Positions 36,338-45,919 of a stretch of 63,559 nucleotides of DNA are shown here, in pieces. The notes beneath the pieces are model-generated. The model was not told the origin of the DNA. It searched no databases and was given only the letters and a program-made list of their open reading frames with translations. The DNA comes from an uncultured Aquimarina sp. (lineage in GTDB: Bacteria > Bacteroidota > Bacteroidia > Flavobacteriales > Flavobacteriaceae): contig CANMKX010000022.1 in NCBI GenBank assembly GCA_947498595.1, positions 1 to 63,559 of the forward strand. The letters run 5' to 3'. Position 1 is the stretch's first letter; the number at the start of each line of letters is the position of its first letter. The translations under genes were made by a program, and so were the position numbers.

Positions 36338-36793
36338 ATGAAAAATATAGTAAAAAGAATCATATTTATAATAACCGTAGTTTGTCTAGCAACAAATGTT
36401 TCTTTAGCACAAGAGGGAAAAGGACATGGGAAACATAAAAAGCATAAAAAAGAATATAAAGAGTTCTATAAAAGCTTAAATGAAAACCAACAAGCAGTTT
36501 TAAAAGAACAAAGAAAATTAAGAAAAGAGCAAAGAAAAGCTTTAAAAGCAACGTTTTCTGCAGAGCAAATAGCAATTACTAAAAATGAAGACCTTTCAAG
36601 AAAAGGGAAAAAGAAAGCTTTAAAAGCTACTTATACATCGAATCAAAAAACAATGATAGAGAACAATAAGAAGTTATTAGAAGAAAAAAGAAAAGCTTTT
36701 GAAGCAACATTGTCGTCAGAACAATTAGAAGAATTTAAAAAAATAAAGAAGAAAAGAAAAACAAAGCATGAAGGACGCAACAGGCGTCATTGA
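36338..36793 (+). CDS. Exported lysine/glutamate-rich protein, possibly Spy-like
   Basis: 151 aa with a signal peptide (residues 1-24, SLA|QEG) and a highly charged helical mature part containing three repeats of the form (LKATFSAEQ, LKATYTSNQ, FEATLSSEQ). This pattern resembles Spy/CpxP-like periplasmic sensors with repeated LTxxQ motifs, but the match is loose. Monocistronic with its own terminator. Confidence 0.6.
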   Translation: MKNIVKRIIFIITVVCLATNVSLAQEGKGHGKHKKHKKEYKEFYKSLNENQQAVLKEQRKLRKEQRKALKATFSAEQIAITKNEDLSRKGKKKALKATYTSNQKTMIENNKKLLEEKRKAFEATLSSEQLEEFKKIKKKRKTKHEGRNRRH

Positions 36794-36810
36794 GATTATT
36801 TTTTCCGAAG

Positions 36811-36847
36811 AAAAGCGAAACCCATATTAGTTTCGCTTTTTTTGTGC
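36811..36847 (+). terminator. Terminator after the Spy-like gene
   Basis: AAAAGCGAAAC (36811-36821) pairs with GTTTCGCTTTT (36830-36840), followed by T. The rest of the 325-bp gap before aconitase holds only a possible -7 box (TATTTTCG near 37081). Confidence 0.75.
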
Positions 36848-37119
36848 TTTTACAAGAATTAGACCAAATTAGAAGAAATTAGGATTTTTTTACGATAACG
36901 TTTTCTTAAATTAATGAGAAAGTAAAAAGTGAAGATGACGAGTATTTTATGAATATGATATAATAGATAGGTGTAAATTATGAATATCAGAAAAATGAAA
37001 TGAAGATTTTCTTAAAAAATCAAAAAAAGTTAGACTCATTACAAACTAGCAAGAGATGTAATAAAATAGTCAAAAATTCGTATTTTCGCAAGACTTTCAA
37101 TACTTAAAAAAAATAGTTT

Positions 37120-39384
37120 ATGGCATTTGATATCGATATGATAAAAAAGGTCTATAGCCAGATAGGTGAACGTGTAAATGCAGCACGCGAACTTACAGGA
37201 AGACCTTTAACTTTAGCAGAGAAAATTTTATATTCACATTTATGGGATGGTAAAGCTGAAACAGCTTTTAAAAGAGGAAAAGATTATGTAGACTTTGCGC
37301 CGGACCGTATCGCTTGTCAAGATGCCACGGCACAAATGGCTTTATTGCAATTTATGCAGGCTGGAAAAAATAAAGTAGCTGTTCCTACAACTGTACATTG
37401 TGATCACTTGATTCAAGCAAAAGTTGGAGCAGGAAAAGATTTACAATCAGCATTAAACACGAGTAATGAAGTGTTTAATTTCCTAGAATCTGTATCTAAT
37501 AAATACGGAATTGGATTTTGGAAACCAGGAGCAGGAATTATTCACCAAGTAGTATTAGAAAACTATGCATTCCCTGGAGGAATGATGATCGGTACCGATT
37601 CTCATACAGTAAATGCTGGTGGATTAGGAATGGTAGCCATAGGTGTAGGTGGAGCAGATGCAGTAGATGTAATGGCAGGAATGCCTTGGGAACTTAAATT
37701 TCCTAAATTAATAGGAGTAAAGTTAACAGGAAAACTTTCTGGATGGACAGCACCAAAAGATGTTATTCTTAAAGTAGCAGGAATTGTTTCTGCTAAAGGA
37801 GGAACAGGAGCAATTGTCGAATATTTTGGAGAAGGAGCTACTTCTATGTCATGTACAGGTAAAGGAACTATCTGTAATATGGGAGCAGAAATAGGAGCAA
37901 CTACCTCTACTTTTGGGTATGATGAATCTATGGAGCGTTATTTACGTGCTACAGACCGTGATGGAGTAGCAGATGCAGCAAATGCTGTAAAAGAACACTT
38001 AACTGGAGATGTTGAGGTATACGCTAATCCAGAACAGTATTTTGATCAAGTGATCGAAATTAATTTATCTGAATTATTACCACATTTAAATGGACCATTT
38101 ACGCCAGATTTAGCAACACCTGTTGGAACAATGACAGATAAAGCTACAGCTAATGGTTGGCCATTAAAAGTAGAGTGGGGATTAATAGGTTCTTGTACAA
38201 ACTCATCATACGAAGATTTATCAAGAGCAGCCTCTATAGCACAACAAGCAATAGATAAAGGACTTAAAACGAAAGCTGATTTTGGTATTAATCCAGGATC
38301 AGAACAAGTACGTTACACAGCAGATCGTGACGGTATTTTAGAAGTTTTTGAAAAACTAGATGCTAAAATATTCACAAATGCTTGTGGACCATGTATCGGA
38401 CAATGGGCTAGAGAAGGAGCTGATAAAGAAGAGAAAAATTCAATTATTCACTCGTTCAACCGTAACTTTGCAAAACGTGCTGATGGAAACCCTAATACGC
38501 ATGCATTTGTAGCATCACCAGAAATGGTTGCAGCAATAGCAATTTCTGGACGATTAGATTTCAATCCAATCACTGATACATTAATCAATGAAAATGGAGA
38601 AGAAGTAACGTTAGACGAACCTACAGGATGGGAATTACCATCAAAAGGTTTTGCTGTTGAAGATGCAGGATATCTTGCACCAGTAGAGGACGGGTCAGGA
38701 GTTAAAGTAAGTGTTGCTGATGATTCAGAACGTTTAGAATTATTAACACCGTTTGCACCTTGGAATGGTGAGAACATTACTGGAGCTAAATTATTAATTA
38801 AAGCTTTTGGTAAATGTACTACGGATCATATTTCAATGGCTGGACCATGGTTACGTTATAGAGGACACTTAGATAACATCTCTAATAACTGTTTGATAGG
38901 AGCTGTTAATGCATATAACCAAAAAACAAACTTTGTTAAAAACCAATTGACAGGTGAGTATGATGGAGTACCAACAGTACAGAGAGCTTATAAAGCAGCA
39001 AGTGTACCTACAGTAGTAATCGGAGACCATAATTATGGTGAAGGTTCTTCTCGTGAACATGCAGCTATGGAGCCACGTCACTTAGGAGTGCGTGCCGTTA
39101 TAGTAAAATCTTTTGCTCGTATCCATGAAACAAACCTTAAAAAACAAGGAATGTTAGGATTGACGTTTGCTAATGAGAATGATTATGATTTAATTCAAGA
39201 AGATGATACATTCAACTTTACAGATTTAAATGCATTTGCACCAGAAAAGCAATTAACATTAGAAATTGTACATGCAGATGGTTCATCGGATACGATAAAA
39301 TTAAATCATACTTATAATGCACCTCAGATTGAGTGGTTTAAAGAAGGATCAGCGTTAAACTTAATCAAAAAGCAAAACGCATAA
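37120..39384 (+). CDS. acn: Aconitate hydratase, mitochondrial type
   Basis: 754 aa. Isomerises citrate to isocitrate in the TCA cycle. The [4Fe-4S] cluster ligands are Cys359 (GSCTNSS), Cys422 and Cys425 (ACGPC), matching the spacing of the mitochondrial enzyme. The swivel domain has GPWLRYRGH and [17 protein letters not shown]. Complete; flanked by terminators and thus its own transcription unit. Confidence 0.96.
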   Translation: MAFDIDMIKKVYSQIGERVNAARELTGRPLTLAEKILYSHLWDGKAETAFKRGKDYVDFAPDRIACQDATAQMALLQFMQAGKNKVAVPTTVHCDHLIQAKVGAGKDLQSALNTSNEVFNFLESVSNKYGIGFWKPGAGIIHQVVLENYAFPGGMMIGTDSHTVNAGGLGMVAIGVGGADAVDVMAGMPWELKFPKLIGVKLTGKLSGWTAPKDVILKVAGIVSAKGGTGAIVEYFGEGATSMSCTGKGTICNMGAEIGATTSTFGYDESMERYLRATDRDGVADAANAVKEHLTGDVEVYANPEQYFDQVIEINLSELLPHLNGPFTPDLATPVGTMTDKATANGWPLKVEWGLIGSCTNSSYEDLSRAASIAQQAIDKGLKTKADFGINPGSEQVRYTADRDGILEVFEKLDAKIFTNACGPCIGQWAREGADKEEKNSIIHSFNRNFAKRADGNPNTHAFVASPEMVAAIAISGRLDFNPITDTLINENGEEVTLDEPTGWELPSKGFAVEDAGYLAPVEDGSGVKVSVADDSERLELLTPFAPWNGENITGAKLLIKAFGKCTTDHISMAGPWLRYRGHLDNISNNCLIGAVNAYNQKTNFVKNQLTGEYDGVPTVQRAYKAASVPTVVIGDHNYGEGSSREHAAMEPRHLGVRAVIVKSFARIHETNLKKQGMLGLTFANENDYDLIQEDDTFNFTDLNAFAPEKQLTLEIVHADGSSDTIKLNHTYNAPQIEWFKEGSALNLIKKQNA

Positions 39385-39416
39385 TTTATACACGTAATAG
39401 TACATTACTGTAATTT

Positions 39417-39457
39417 AAAAAATGACTATTCTATTTATTAGGATAGTCATTTTTTTA
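39417..39457 (+). terminator. Terminator of aconitase
   Basis: AAATGACTATTC, nine-base loop, GGATAGTCATTT with a long T run. The stem has one G-T type mismatch near the loop. Confidence 0.7.
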
Positions 39458-39532
39458 AGTATCATTTTAAAAATAACACCTTTTTTTAAACGAAATGAAA
39501 ACCTAAAAAGATAAAATATTATTTTTGTAGCA

Positions 39533-40213
39533 ATGGTACAACAAAATATAAAGGTAGCGGTAGACGCAGTTGTTTTTGGATACAAAGAAAAAACACTTAA
39601 AGTATTATTAATTAAAAGAAAAGTAGCTCCGTTTATCGATTCCTGGGCTTTACCAGGAGGGTTGGTTCTAGAAGATGAGAGCCTTGAAGAGGCTGTAGAA
39701 CGAGAATTAAAAGAAGAAACCAATGTAAAAGTTGATTATTTAGAACAACTTTACTCTTTCGGAAAACCAAAAAGAGACCCTCGTAATAGAGTAATTAGTG
39801 TAGCTTATTTTTGCCTAGTAAAACCAGAGAGACATCATATAAAAGCAGATACAGATGCAAAAGATGTTGCATGGTTTGATATGCAAGATTTACCAGAACT
39901 AGCATTTGATCATGAACATATTATTGAGGCAGCTACCAAAAGATTACAAAGTAAACTTACTTACGAACCTATAGGATTTGATTTATTAGCAAATAAATTC
40001 TTATTTTCAGATTTAGAAAAATTATATACTACGATTCTTCAAAAACCTATCGATAGACGAAATTTCAGAAAAAAAATACTAAGCTTTAAAATTTTAGAAG
40101 AATTAGAAGAAAAAGTATCAGAAGGTAGAGGTAGACCTGCTAACCTATTCAAATTTAATAAAAAACAATATTTTAAACTACAAGAAGAAGGATTCCTTTT
40201 TGATATTAAATAA
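39533..40213 (+). CDS. nrtR: NrtR-like NUDIX transcriptional regulator
   Basis: 226 aa. An N-terminal NUDIX domain (residues 5-140, box 43-65 with the catalytic REL-K-EE at 57-62 kept) is fused to a C-terminal winged helix (about 150-226; KPIDRRNFRKKIL, then GRGRPANLFKF), the layout of NrtR regulators. NrtR proteins repress NAD synthesis and salvage genes and release DNA on binding ADP-ribose. The usual Gly near the end of the box is Asn here (EETNV), but the glutamates remain, so hydrolysis of ADP-ribose is possible too. It lies directly upstream of the ADP-ribose operon that it most likely controls. A -7 box (TATTTTTG, 39520-39527) ends only six bases before the ATG, implying a leaderless or near-leaderless transcript. 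Confidence 0.85.
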   Translation: MVQQNIKVAVDAVVFGYKEKTLKVLLIKRKVAPFIDSWALPGGLVLEDESLEEAVERELKEETNVKVDYLEQLYSFGKPKRDPRNRVISVAYFCLVKPERHHIKADTDAKDVAWFDMQDLPELAFDHEHIIEAATKRLQSKLTYEPIGFDLLANKFLFSDLEKLYTTILQKPIDRRNFRKKILSFKILEELEEKVSEGRGRPANLFKFNKKQYFKLQEEGFLFDIK

Positions 40214-40317
40214 ACTACAAAACACCTGTAATACTAATTTTCTATAGCATAAAGTTTTAATATTAGTAACCTATAAAAGATATTAAAATTAAATTAGTGT
40301 AAAAATTACGTAAAATA

Positions 40318-40365
40318 TTTTGTCATGTAATTGAAGTGATATATTTTTGCGTATAAATTACACAA
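40318..40365 (+). promoter_or_regulatory. Promoter and putative NrtR operator of the ADP-ribose operon
   Basis: -33 TTG (40320-40322), 19-bp spacer, -7 box TATTTTTG (40342-40349). The 19-bp imperfect palindrome TTGCGTATAAATTACACAA (40347-40365) begins within the -7 box and covers the expected transcription start, so a bound protein would block RNA polymerase. The same arrangement recurs upstream of the nadV-like gene at 46753-46798. Confidence 0.65.
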
Positions 40366-40367
40366 TT

Positions 40368-41180
40368 ATGCAGTTTTTACATTTAGATACTTCATTTTCT
40401 CCTTTTGGTAAATCTATAGCATTCAAAAGTTTTTTATTTAATGGAGGAGAACCACATATTAAAATAACAGAAAATGATCTAGAAGAAGAGATAATGATCA
40501 CGCATCGTATACAATCTTTTAACGACCTAGGAATGTTATTGATAGCAACAGATGCTTTACGGCGAATGGGGATTAAAAAAATTCAAGTATATATTCCTTA
40601 CTTCCCAGGAGCCAGACAAGATAGAGTAATGGTTGCTGGAGAAGCGTTGAGCGTAAAAGTGTATGCAAATTTGATCAATGCGCAGAATTATGATAAAGTA
40701 TTCATATTTGATCCGCATAGCGAAGTTACACCAGCAGTTATAGAAAATGTAGCAGTAATTCAAAATTACGAGTTTGTAAAAAAATGCTTAGAGTTGCTAG
40801 AAGAAGAAGTAGTTTTAATATCACCAGACGGTGGAGCACTTAAAAAAATATACAAAGTAGCAGCATATCTAGGAGGAATTGAAGTGATAGAATGTTCCAA
40901 AAAAAGAGATGTAAAAACAGGAAAATTGTCAGGATTTAAAGTATATGAAAATCATTTAAAAGGAAAACATTGTGTCATAGTAGATGATATCTGTGATGGA
41001 GGAGGAACATTTTTAGGATTAGCAAAAGCACTAAAAGAAAAGGGAGCAACTGCAATGAGTTTAATAGTGAGTCATGGGATATTTAGTAAAGGAACAGAAG
41101 AATTAAAAGAAACATTCGATCATGTTTTTACTACCAATTCTTTTAAAGACATAGATACAGTACATCAAATCAAATTATAA
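40368..41180 (+). CDS. Short PRPP-synthetase-like protein, candidate ADP-ribose pyrophosphokinase
   Basis: 270 aa from ATG 40368 (the upstream TTG at 40347 lies in the promoter). The ribose-phosphate pyrophosphokinase fold is clear: IPYFPGARQDR, FDPHS (Asp115, His117), SPDGGALKK, the flexible loop CSKKRDVKTG and the PRPP loop VIVDDICDGGGTF (Asp206, Asp207, Asp210). It is about 40 residues shorter than housekeeping Prs (about 310), and the PRPP loop ends GGGTF rather than TAGTL. In phage NARP1 pathways, Prs-like enzymes of this kind (Adps) pyrophosphorylate ADP-ribose for NAD+ synthesis together with a NAMPT-like partner. A NAMPT-like gene shares its putative operator here. Ordinary PRPP synthesis remains possible. 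First gene of a seven-gene operon. Confidence 0.8.
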   Translation: MQFLHLDTSFSPFGKSIAFKSFLFNGGEPHIKITENDLEEEIMITHRIQSFNDLGMLLIATDALRRMGIKKIQVYIPYFPGARQDRVMVAGEALSVKVYANLINAQNYDKVFIFDPHSEVTPAVIENVAVIQNYEFVKKCLELLEEEVVLISPDGGALKKIYKVAAYLGGIEVIECSKKRDVKTGKLSGFKVYENHLKGKHCVIVDDICDGGGTFLGLAKALKEKGATAMSLIVSHGIFSKGTEELKETFDHVFTTNSFKDIDTVHQIKL

Positions 41181-41193
41181 AAAACGAACAGTT

Positions 41194-42132
41194 ATGTTAG
41201 ATAGAATCAAAGGAGGAATTATTGGAGTTGCCGTAGGAGATGCGTTGGGTGTACCATTTGAATTTAAAGATAGAGCTATATTAGAACTGAACCCAGTGAA
41301 CGACATGGTAGGATATGGAACGCATAATCAACCATTAGGAACTTGGTCAGACGATAGTTCTATGACATTTTGTACAATAGATTCATTATGCAATGGATAT
41401 GATATAGTAGATATCTCAAAAAAATATTCAAAATGGTATAATAACAATTTATGGACACCAAGAGGGAGTGTTTTCGATATTGGTATTACGACAAGAAAAG
41501 CTATAAATCTGATAGATCAAGGAGTAAAACCTGAAATTACAGGAGGCTTTGACGAATACTCAAATGGAAATGGTTCGTTAATGAGAATACTACCTTTAGT
41601 ATATTATTTAAAAAATGAACCATCAATAGATAAAAGATATCTAAAAATTTTAGAAGTATCCTCTATAACTCATGCACATTTTAGAGCTGTTTTTTCATGT
41701 TTTATATATGTCGAATACGGAATATTATTATTAAAAGGACTTGATAAAAAAAGCGCTTACGATCGTTTAAAAAAAGAAATCAATGACTTTGTTTCAAAAG
41801 AGCGATTTGATGCTAAAGAAATAATAATGTTTGATAGATTATTAAGAAAAGATATAACAAAGAAAGAAAGATTTAATATAAAAGGAACAGGATATGTTTT
41901 AAGATCTTTAGAAGCGTCTTTGTGGTGTTTTTTAACTTCAGATAATTATGAGAAAGCAGTATTGAAAGCTGTGAATTTAGGTAGTGATACAGATACTACA
42001 GGAGCAATAACAGGAGGATTAGCAGGGCTGTATTATGGCTTTGGTGCAATACCAGAAACATGGAAATTTCAACTAGCTAGATATGAAGATATAGAGGAAT
42101 TGATAGAACGATTTAAGGAAACAATACGATGA
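41194..42132 (+). CDS. ADP-ribosylglycohydrolase (DraG-like), first copy
   Basis: 312 aa, all-helical DraG/ARH fold. Metal-binding signatures are intact: VGDALG near the N-terminus, TWSDDSSMT (Asp53, Asp54), NGNGSLMR, and LGSDTDTTGAITGG (Asp265, Asp267). Enzymes of this type cleave ADP-ribose from arginine, other residues, or from nucleic acids and small molecules. Starts 13 bp after the Prs-like gene; its end overlaps the next start by 4 bp (ATGA). Confidence 0.92.
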   Translation: MLDRIKGGIIGVAVGDALGVPFEFKDRAILELNPVNDMVGYGTHNQPLGTWSDDSSMTFCTIDSLCNGYDIVDISKKYSKWYNNNLWTPRGSVFDIGITTRKAINLIDQGVKPEITGGFDEYSNGNGSLMRILPLVYYLKNEPSIDKRYLKILEVSSITHAHFRAVFSCFIYVEYGILLLKGLDKKSAYDRLKKEINDFVSKERFDAKEIIMFDRLLRKDITKKERFNIKGTGYVLRSLEASLWCFLTSDNYEKAVLKAVNLGSDTDTTGAITGGLAGLYYGFGAIPETWKFQLARYEDIEELIERFKETIR

Positions 42133-42674
42133 AATATTCTATAAAAACAATACAACAATATTTTAATGAAAATAAGCGACTTAAATATCTATTTTTCTGG
42201 GGACATACTCCAAAAACAAAAGATATAATAGATAAAAGTTGTTTCAGTCAATGGTATCCTATAGCATTTGAAGAAGATGGGATATTATATCCAACAGCAG
42301 AGCATTATATGATGGCGCATAAAGCAAAATTATTTAAAGATAATGCAATTTTTGAAGAAATAATTATGTCTAAGCATCCAAATGATGTAAAAAAGTTAGG
42401 GCGAAAAGTAAAAAATTTTGACACCAAAATTTGGGATGCACACAAATACGAAATTGTAAAGAAAGCGAATTATCAAAAATTTAGTCAAAATAAGAAACTT
42501 AAAGAATTTTTGGTAAACACAAAAGATAGAATCATTGTAGAGGCAAGCCCAGTAGATGCTATATGGGGAATCGGAATGGCACAAGATCATGGTAATATTT
42601 TAAACCCTATGAAATGGAGAGGAGAAAATTTACTAGGTTTCGCTTTAATGGAAGTAAGAGAAGAATTAATGTAA
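42129..42674 (+). CDS. NADAR-family (YbiA-like) N-glycosidase
   Basis: 181 aa, NADAR/RibX-like fold: FFWGH, CFSQWYP, YPTAEHYMMAHKA, SPVDAIWGIGM and WRGENLLG are the family signatures. Biochemically studied NADARs either hydrolyse N-glycosidic bonds in riboflavin intermediates (RibX/YbiA) or remove ADP-ribose from guanine in DNA, opposing DarT1-like toxins. Placement with two DraG enzymes favours ADP-ribose removal. Translationally coupled with the upstream gene (4-bp overlap) and 6 bp before the SIR2 gene. Confidence 0.88.
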   Translation: MKYSIKTIQQYFNENKRLKYLFFWGHTPKTKDIIDKSCFSQWYPIAFEEDGILYPTAEHYMMAHKAKLFKDNAIFEEIIMSKHPNDVKKLGRKVKNFDTKIWDAHKYEIVKKANYQKFSQNKKLKEFLVNTKDRIIVEASPVDAIWGIGMAQDHGNILNPMKWRGENLLGFALMEVREELM

Positions 42675-42680
42675 GAGACG

Positions 42681-44441
42681 ATGCAGGATAAAACAATTGA
42701 AAGTATAGCATATCTTATAAAAGAAGCTAAAAAATTAAATAAACCGAAGCCTATAATTTTATTAGGAGCAGGGATGTCAGTTAGTGCAGGAATTCCGTTA
42801 GCAAATGATATAGTTGATGATATTTTCCAAAAGTTTAATGAAAAACCTGAAATAAAAGAATTAATCAGTAGAGGAGATAAAAGTTATTATAATGTAATGG
42901 AGGTATTGACACCTCAAGAGCGTAAAAGTTTATTAAAAGGATATATCAGAGCTGATAAAGTAAAAATAAATGTTGGTCATATATATTTAGCACAATTATT
43001 AAAATATGAATATGTTGATTATATATTGACTGTAAATTTTGATGATTTATTACTAAGAGCATCAGGACTTTTTAATTTTTTACCTCCTACTTATGATGTA
43101 ACTACTATGAATGATTTGACTACTAATAATATCGAAAGTCAATCTGTAACATATTTACATGGACAACATCATGGATTATGGTTATTAAATTCTCCAGATG
43201 AATTAAATGAAACAGAGAAAATTATTCCAAAACTATTTGAGAGAATATGTAATGAAAGAACTTGGATTATAATCGGTTATAGCGGAGAGGATAAAATATT
43301 TGATTATGTGAAAAGTTTAGGGTCATTTGCTAATAATTTATATTGGGTAGGATATAAAAATAATGATCCAAGTGATAAAGTAAAAGAGTTATTGCATACT
43401 AGAAATAAAAATGCATATTTGATTAAAGGATATGATGCAGATTTATTTTTCATGAAATTGAATGCAGAAATTAAAAAAATGAATAATGATTCAGATTTAG
43501 ATACACCAGAAATACTTAGAAATCCATTTAGTTATGTAAATAATGTTTTGGAGAATGTAAAAGATATTGCAGATAATCATGAATATAAGGATATAAATAA
43601 AAGACTGTTAATTAGTAAGAAAATAGCAAGAAAAGCAGAAAAAGAATATCAAGAAAGAGAATCTATAGAGAAAATTATTCTGCAAATGATTGAAGATAGA
43701 ATTAATAAGGATTTTGATAATATTGATTATTATACTATTGAAGTAGAAAAGAATAGAAACGATAAAGATCTGAATGATGCGTTTTTAAATTTTGTAAATG
43801 GTTATGCTTTAGAGTTTTTTAAAAATAAGGATTATAAAACAAGTTTACGGATTTTCGATAGTGCTATAACATATGATGCAAATAATCAATATCTGTGGTT
43901 TAATAAGGGATTTGCATTATTAGCTGAAGGAATTACTACTAATAATATAGCGAAATTAAATGAATCTATTGAAGCTTTTCAACAATGTTTAACTATAAAC
44001 TTAAATTATAATGAAGCAAGAATATGCATAGGTGAAATAATGTGTCGAATTGGGGATATAGAGAAAAATAAAAATAAATTACTTGAAGGTATAGCTATAA
44101 TAGAAAAATATGTAGATAATGTTGATTTTAAAAATCAACATTATGACATATTAGGAACAGCATATATTTTATTAGTTCATTTAGAAAATAAAGATAAGGT
44201 TAAAAGAAAATATTTGATTAAAGCTAAAAACTATTCTTTAAAAGGATATAATTTAAATGGTAAATCATATAATCTAGCATGTTCTTATGCGTTATTAAAA
44301 GAAGAAGAGGAAGCCTTAATTTATCTTGAAAAATCACTTAAAAATAAAGAACATACCGTTGATGCAATTAGAAATGATAGAGATTGGATTAATTTTTTGC
44401 AAAAAAAAGATTTTATTAGAATACTAGAGAAATATAAATAG
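42681..44441 (+). CDS. SIR2-like domain with C-terminal TPR-like repeats
   Basis: 586 aa. SIR2_2-type NAD-binding domain: LLGAGMSVSAGIP (Gly29 to Gly37), LTVNFDDLL (Asn119, Asp121) in the place of the TQNID motif, and catalytic-type His160 in YLHGQHH. No CxxC zinc ribbon is present, as in SIR2 NADases of defence systems (ThsA, DSR) and unlike true deacetylases. Residues about 370-586 are helical repeats (FKNKDYKTSLRIFDSAITYD, LWFNKGFALLAEG) of TPR type, likely a sensor or partner surface. It could be an NAD+-cleaving effector or an ADP-ribose-related regulator. Base composition is more AT-rich than in its neighbours. Confidence 0.82.
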   Translation: MQDKTIESIAYLIKEAKKLNKPKPIILLGAGMSVSAGIPLANDIVDDIFQKFNEKPEIKELISRGDKSYYNVMEVLTPQERKSLLKGYIRADKVKINVGHIYLAQLLKYEYVDYILTVNFDDLLLRASGLFNFLPPTYDVTTMNDLTTNNIESQSVTYLHGQHHGLWLLNSPDELNETEKIIPKLFERICNERTWIIIGYSGEDKIFDYVKSLGSFANNLYWVGYKNNDPSDKVKELLHTRNKNAYLIKGYDADLFFMKLNAEIKKMNNDSDLDTPEILRNPFSYVNNVLENVKDIADNHEYKDINKRLLISKKIARKAEKEYQERESIEKIILQMIEDRINKDFDNIDYYTIEVEKNRNDKDLNDAFLNFVNGYALEFFKNKDYKTSLRIFDSAITYDANNQYLWFNKGFALLAEGITTNNIAKLNESIEAFQQCLTINLNYNEARICIGEIMCRIGDIEKNKNKLLEGIAIIEKYVDNVDFKNQHYDILGTAYILLVHLENKDKVKRKYLIKAKNYSLKGYNLNGKSYNLACSYALLKEEEEALIYLEKSLKNKEHTVDAIRNDRDWINFLQKKDFIRILEKYK

Positions 44442-44462
44442 AACCAATCAATCAAAAAACGA

Positions 44463-45008
44463 ATGAATTCAAAACACAAACAAATAAGTAAATATCTAAG
44501 CTTAATATTAAGGCACAATCCAGAAAAAATAGGATTGAAATTAGATGATAATGGATGGGCTTCGGTGACAGAGTTACTTAGTAGATCTAAAAGAAAACAG
44601 CCTCTCTTAACGATAGAATTGTTAAGAGAAATAGTAATGACTAATGATAAACAAAGATTTAGTTTTAAAGAGAATGAAACTAAAATTAGGGCAAATCAAG
44701 GACATTCTATAAAAGTAACATTAGGATATGATAGTAAAGAGCCACCTGCTTTTTTATTTCACGGTACAGTAGGGAAATTTATACCAGCAATAAAAGAGAA
44801 AGGGATTTTAAAAATGAGCCGTCATCATGTTCATTTAAGCCATGATAGAAATACAGCAGCTAAGGTAGGAGCAAGAAGAGGAATTCCAATTATTTTGACA
44901 ATACGAGCAAGAGATATGTATCGTGATGGAATTCAGTTTTATCAATCAGAAAACGGAGTCTGGTTAACAGATCATATACCATCACCTTATATAGAATTTG
45001 CCAAATAG
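44463..45008 (+). CDS. kptA: RNA 2'-phosphotransferase (Tpt1/KptA)
   Basis: 181 aa, full length. The catalytic Arg-His-Arg-Arg set is complete: Arg17 and His18 (LRHNP), Arg76 (IRANQGHS) and Arg120 (SRHHVHLS), with LFHGT binding NAD+. KptA moves an internal RNA 2'-phosphate onto NAD+, releasing nicotinamide and ADP-ribose 1'',2''-cyclic phosphate. Bacteria generally lack the tRNA splicing that needs Tpt1, so its role is open; some relatives ADP-ribosylate RNA or DNA ends. It is 21 bp after the SIR2 gene and 3 bp before the second DraG gene. Confidence 0.93.
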   Translation: MNSKHKQISKYLSLILRHNPEKIGLKLDDNGWASVTELLSRSKRKQPLLTIELLREIVMTNDKQRFSFKENETKIRANQGHSIKVTLGYDSKEPPAFLFHGTVGKFIPAIKEKGILKMSRHHVHLSHDRNTAAKVGARRGIPIILTIRARDMYRDGIQFYQSENGVWLTDHIPSPYIEFAK

Positions 45009-45011
45009 AAT

Positions 45012-45917
45012 ATGATTTCGATACAAGAGCGATGTAGCGGAAGCTTATTATTAGGAGCGATAGGTGATGCAATGGGAAGTGCTCACGAATTCCAAGAAAA
45101 AGAAGATGCAACAGTAGCATACCCCTTTGGTAAACCATTTGTAAATAAGAAAGATTGGAATATTACAGATGATACGCAGTTAAGTCTTGTTACATGCGAA
45201 GCATATATAAATAATTTACAGTTAACTCCAGAAATAGTAGCTCATTCATTACGTAAATTTTATAAGACAAGAAAATTGAGAGGAGCTGGAGCAGCAACGA
45301 TAAAAGCATTACAGGAATTAGAAGTTGGTGGACATTGGAGTCAAGTGGGACGAAGAGGTGAATATGCGGCTGGAAACGGAGCAGCGATGCGAATAGCACC
45401 AGTAGCTTTTGTGAAGAAATGTAATAGAAATTTACTGAAAGAAATTTGTTCGATTACACACCATAATGACGAAGCTTACGTAGGAGGGCTCATTATATAT
45501 ATAGCGATAAAAGTAATTATATCCGGAGGATGGGAAAAAGAAGAAAATCTTATCCAAATTATAATAAATAAAATACCAGATACAAGAATAAGAGATCGCC
45601 TTATTCAAATCAATGAAATTAAAAACCCATCTATTTCAATTGTAGGGAAATTAGGGAGTGATGGATATGTAGTTAATTCTGTTCCGTTAGCAATATATGC
45701 AGCTACACAAATAAAACATATAAGTGTGACTACGATATTTAATGAATTGATAGACTTGGGAGGAGATACAGATACAAATTGTTCTATTGCAGGGCAAATT
45801 ATAGGAGCATATATAGGAATAAATAGGGTTCCTGACGAGTATCTTAATGAAATAAAAAAAATACCTGAATATAATTGGATTGAAATGACGATTCAAAAAT
45901 TTTCAGCAATAATTTAA
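45012..45917 (+). CDS. ADP-ribosylglycohydrolase (DraG-like), second copy
   Basis: 301 aa. Signatures: IGDAMGSAHEF, ITDDTQLSL (Asp53, Asp54), GNGAAMRIAPV, THHNDEAYVGG and LGGDTDTNCSIAGQ (Asp252, Asp254). It differs clearly from the first copy (TDDTQ instead of SDDSS), so the two probably have separate substrates, for example protein-linked versus nucleic-acid-linked ADP-ribose. Adjacent to kptA (3 bp) and 2 bp before the phosphoesterase gene. Confidence 0.92.
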   Translation: MISIQERCSGSLLLGAIGDAMGSAHEFQEKEDATVAYPFGKPFVNKKDWNITDDTQLSLVTCEAYINNLQLTPEIVAHSLRKFYKTRKLRGAGAATIKALQELEVGGHWSQVGRRGEYAAGNGAAMRIAPVAFVKKCNRNLLKEICSITHHNDEAYVGGLIIYIAIKVIISGGWEKEENLIQIIINKIPDTRIRDRLIQINEIKNPSISIVGKLGSDGYVVNSVPLAIYAATQIKHISVTTIFNELIDLGGDTDTNCSIAGQIIGAYIGINRVPDEYLNEIKKIPEYNWIEMTIQKFSAII

Positions 45918-45919
45918 TT

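Noticed and set aside
40347..40367. Upstream TTG start for the Prs-like gene
   Set aside because: It overlaps the -7 box and operator, so it cannot be transcribed as coding sequence from that promoter.
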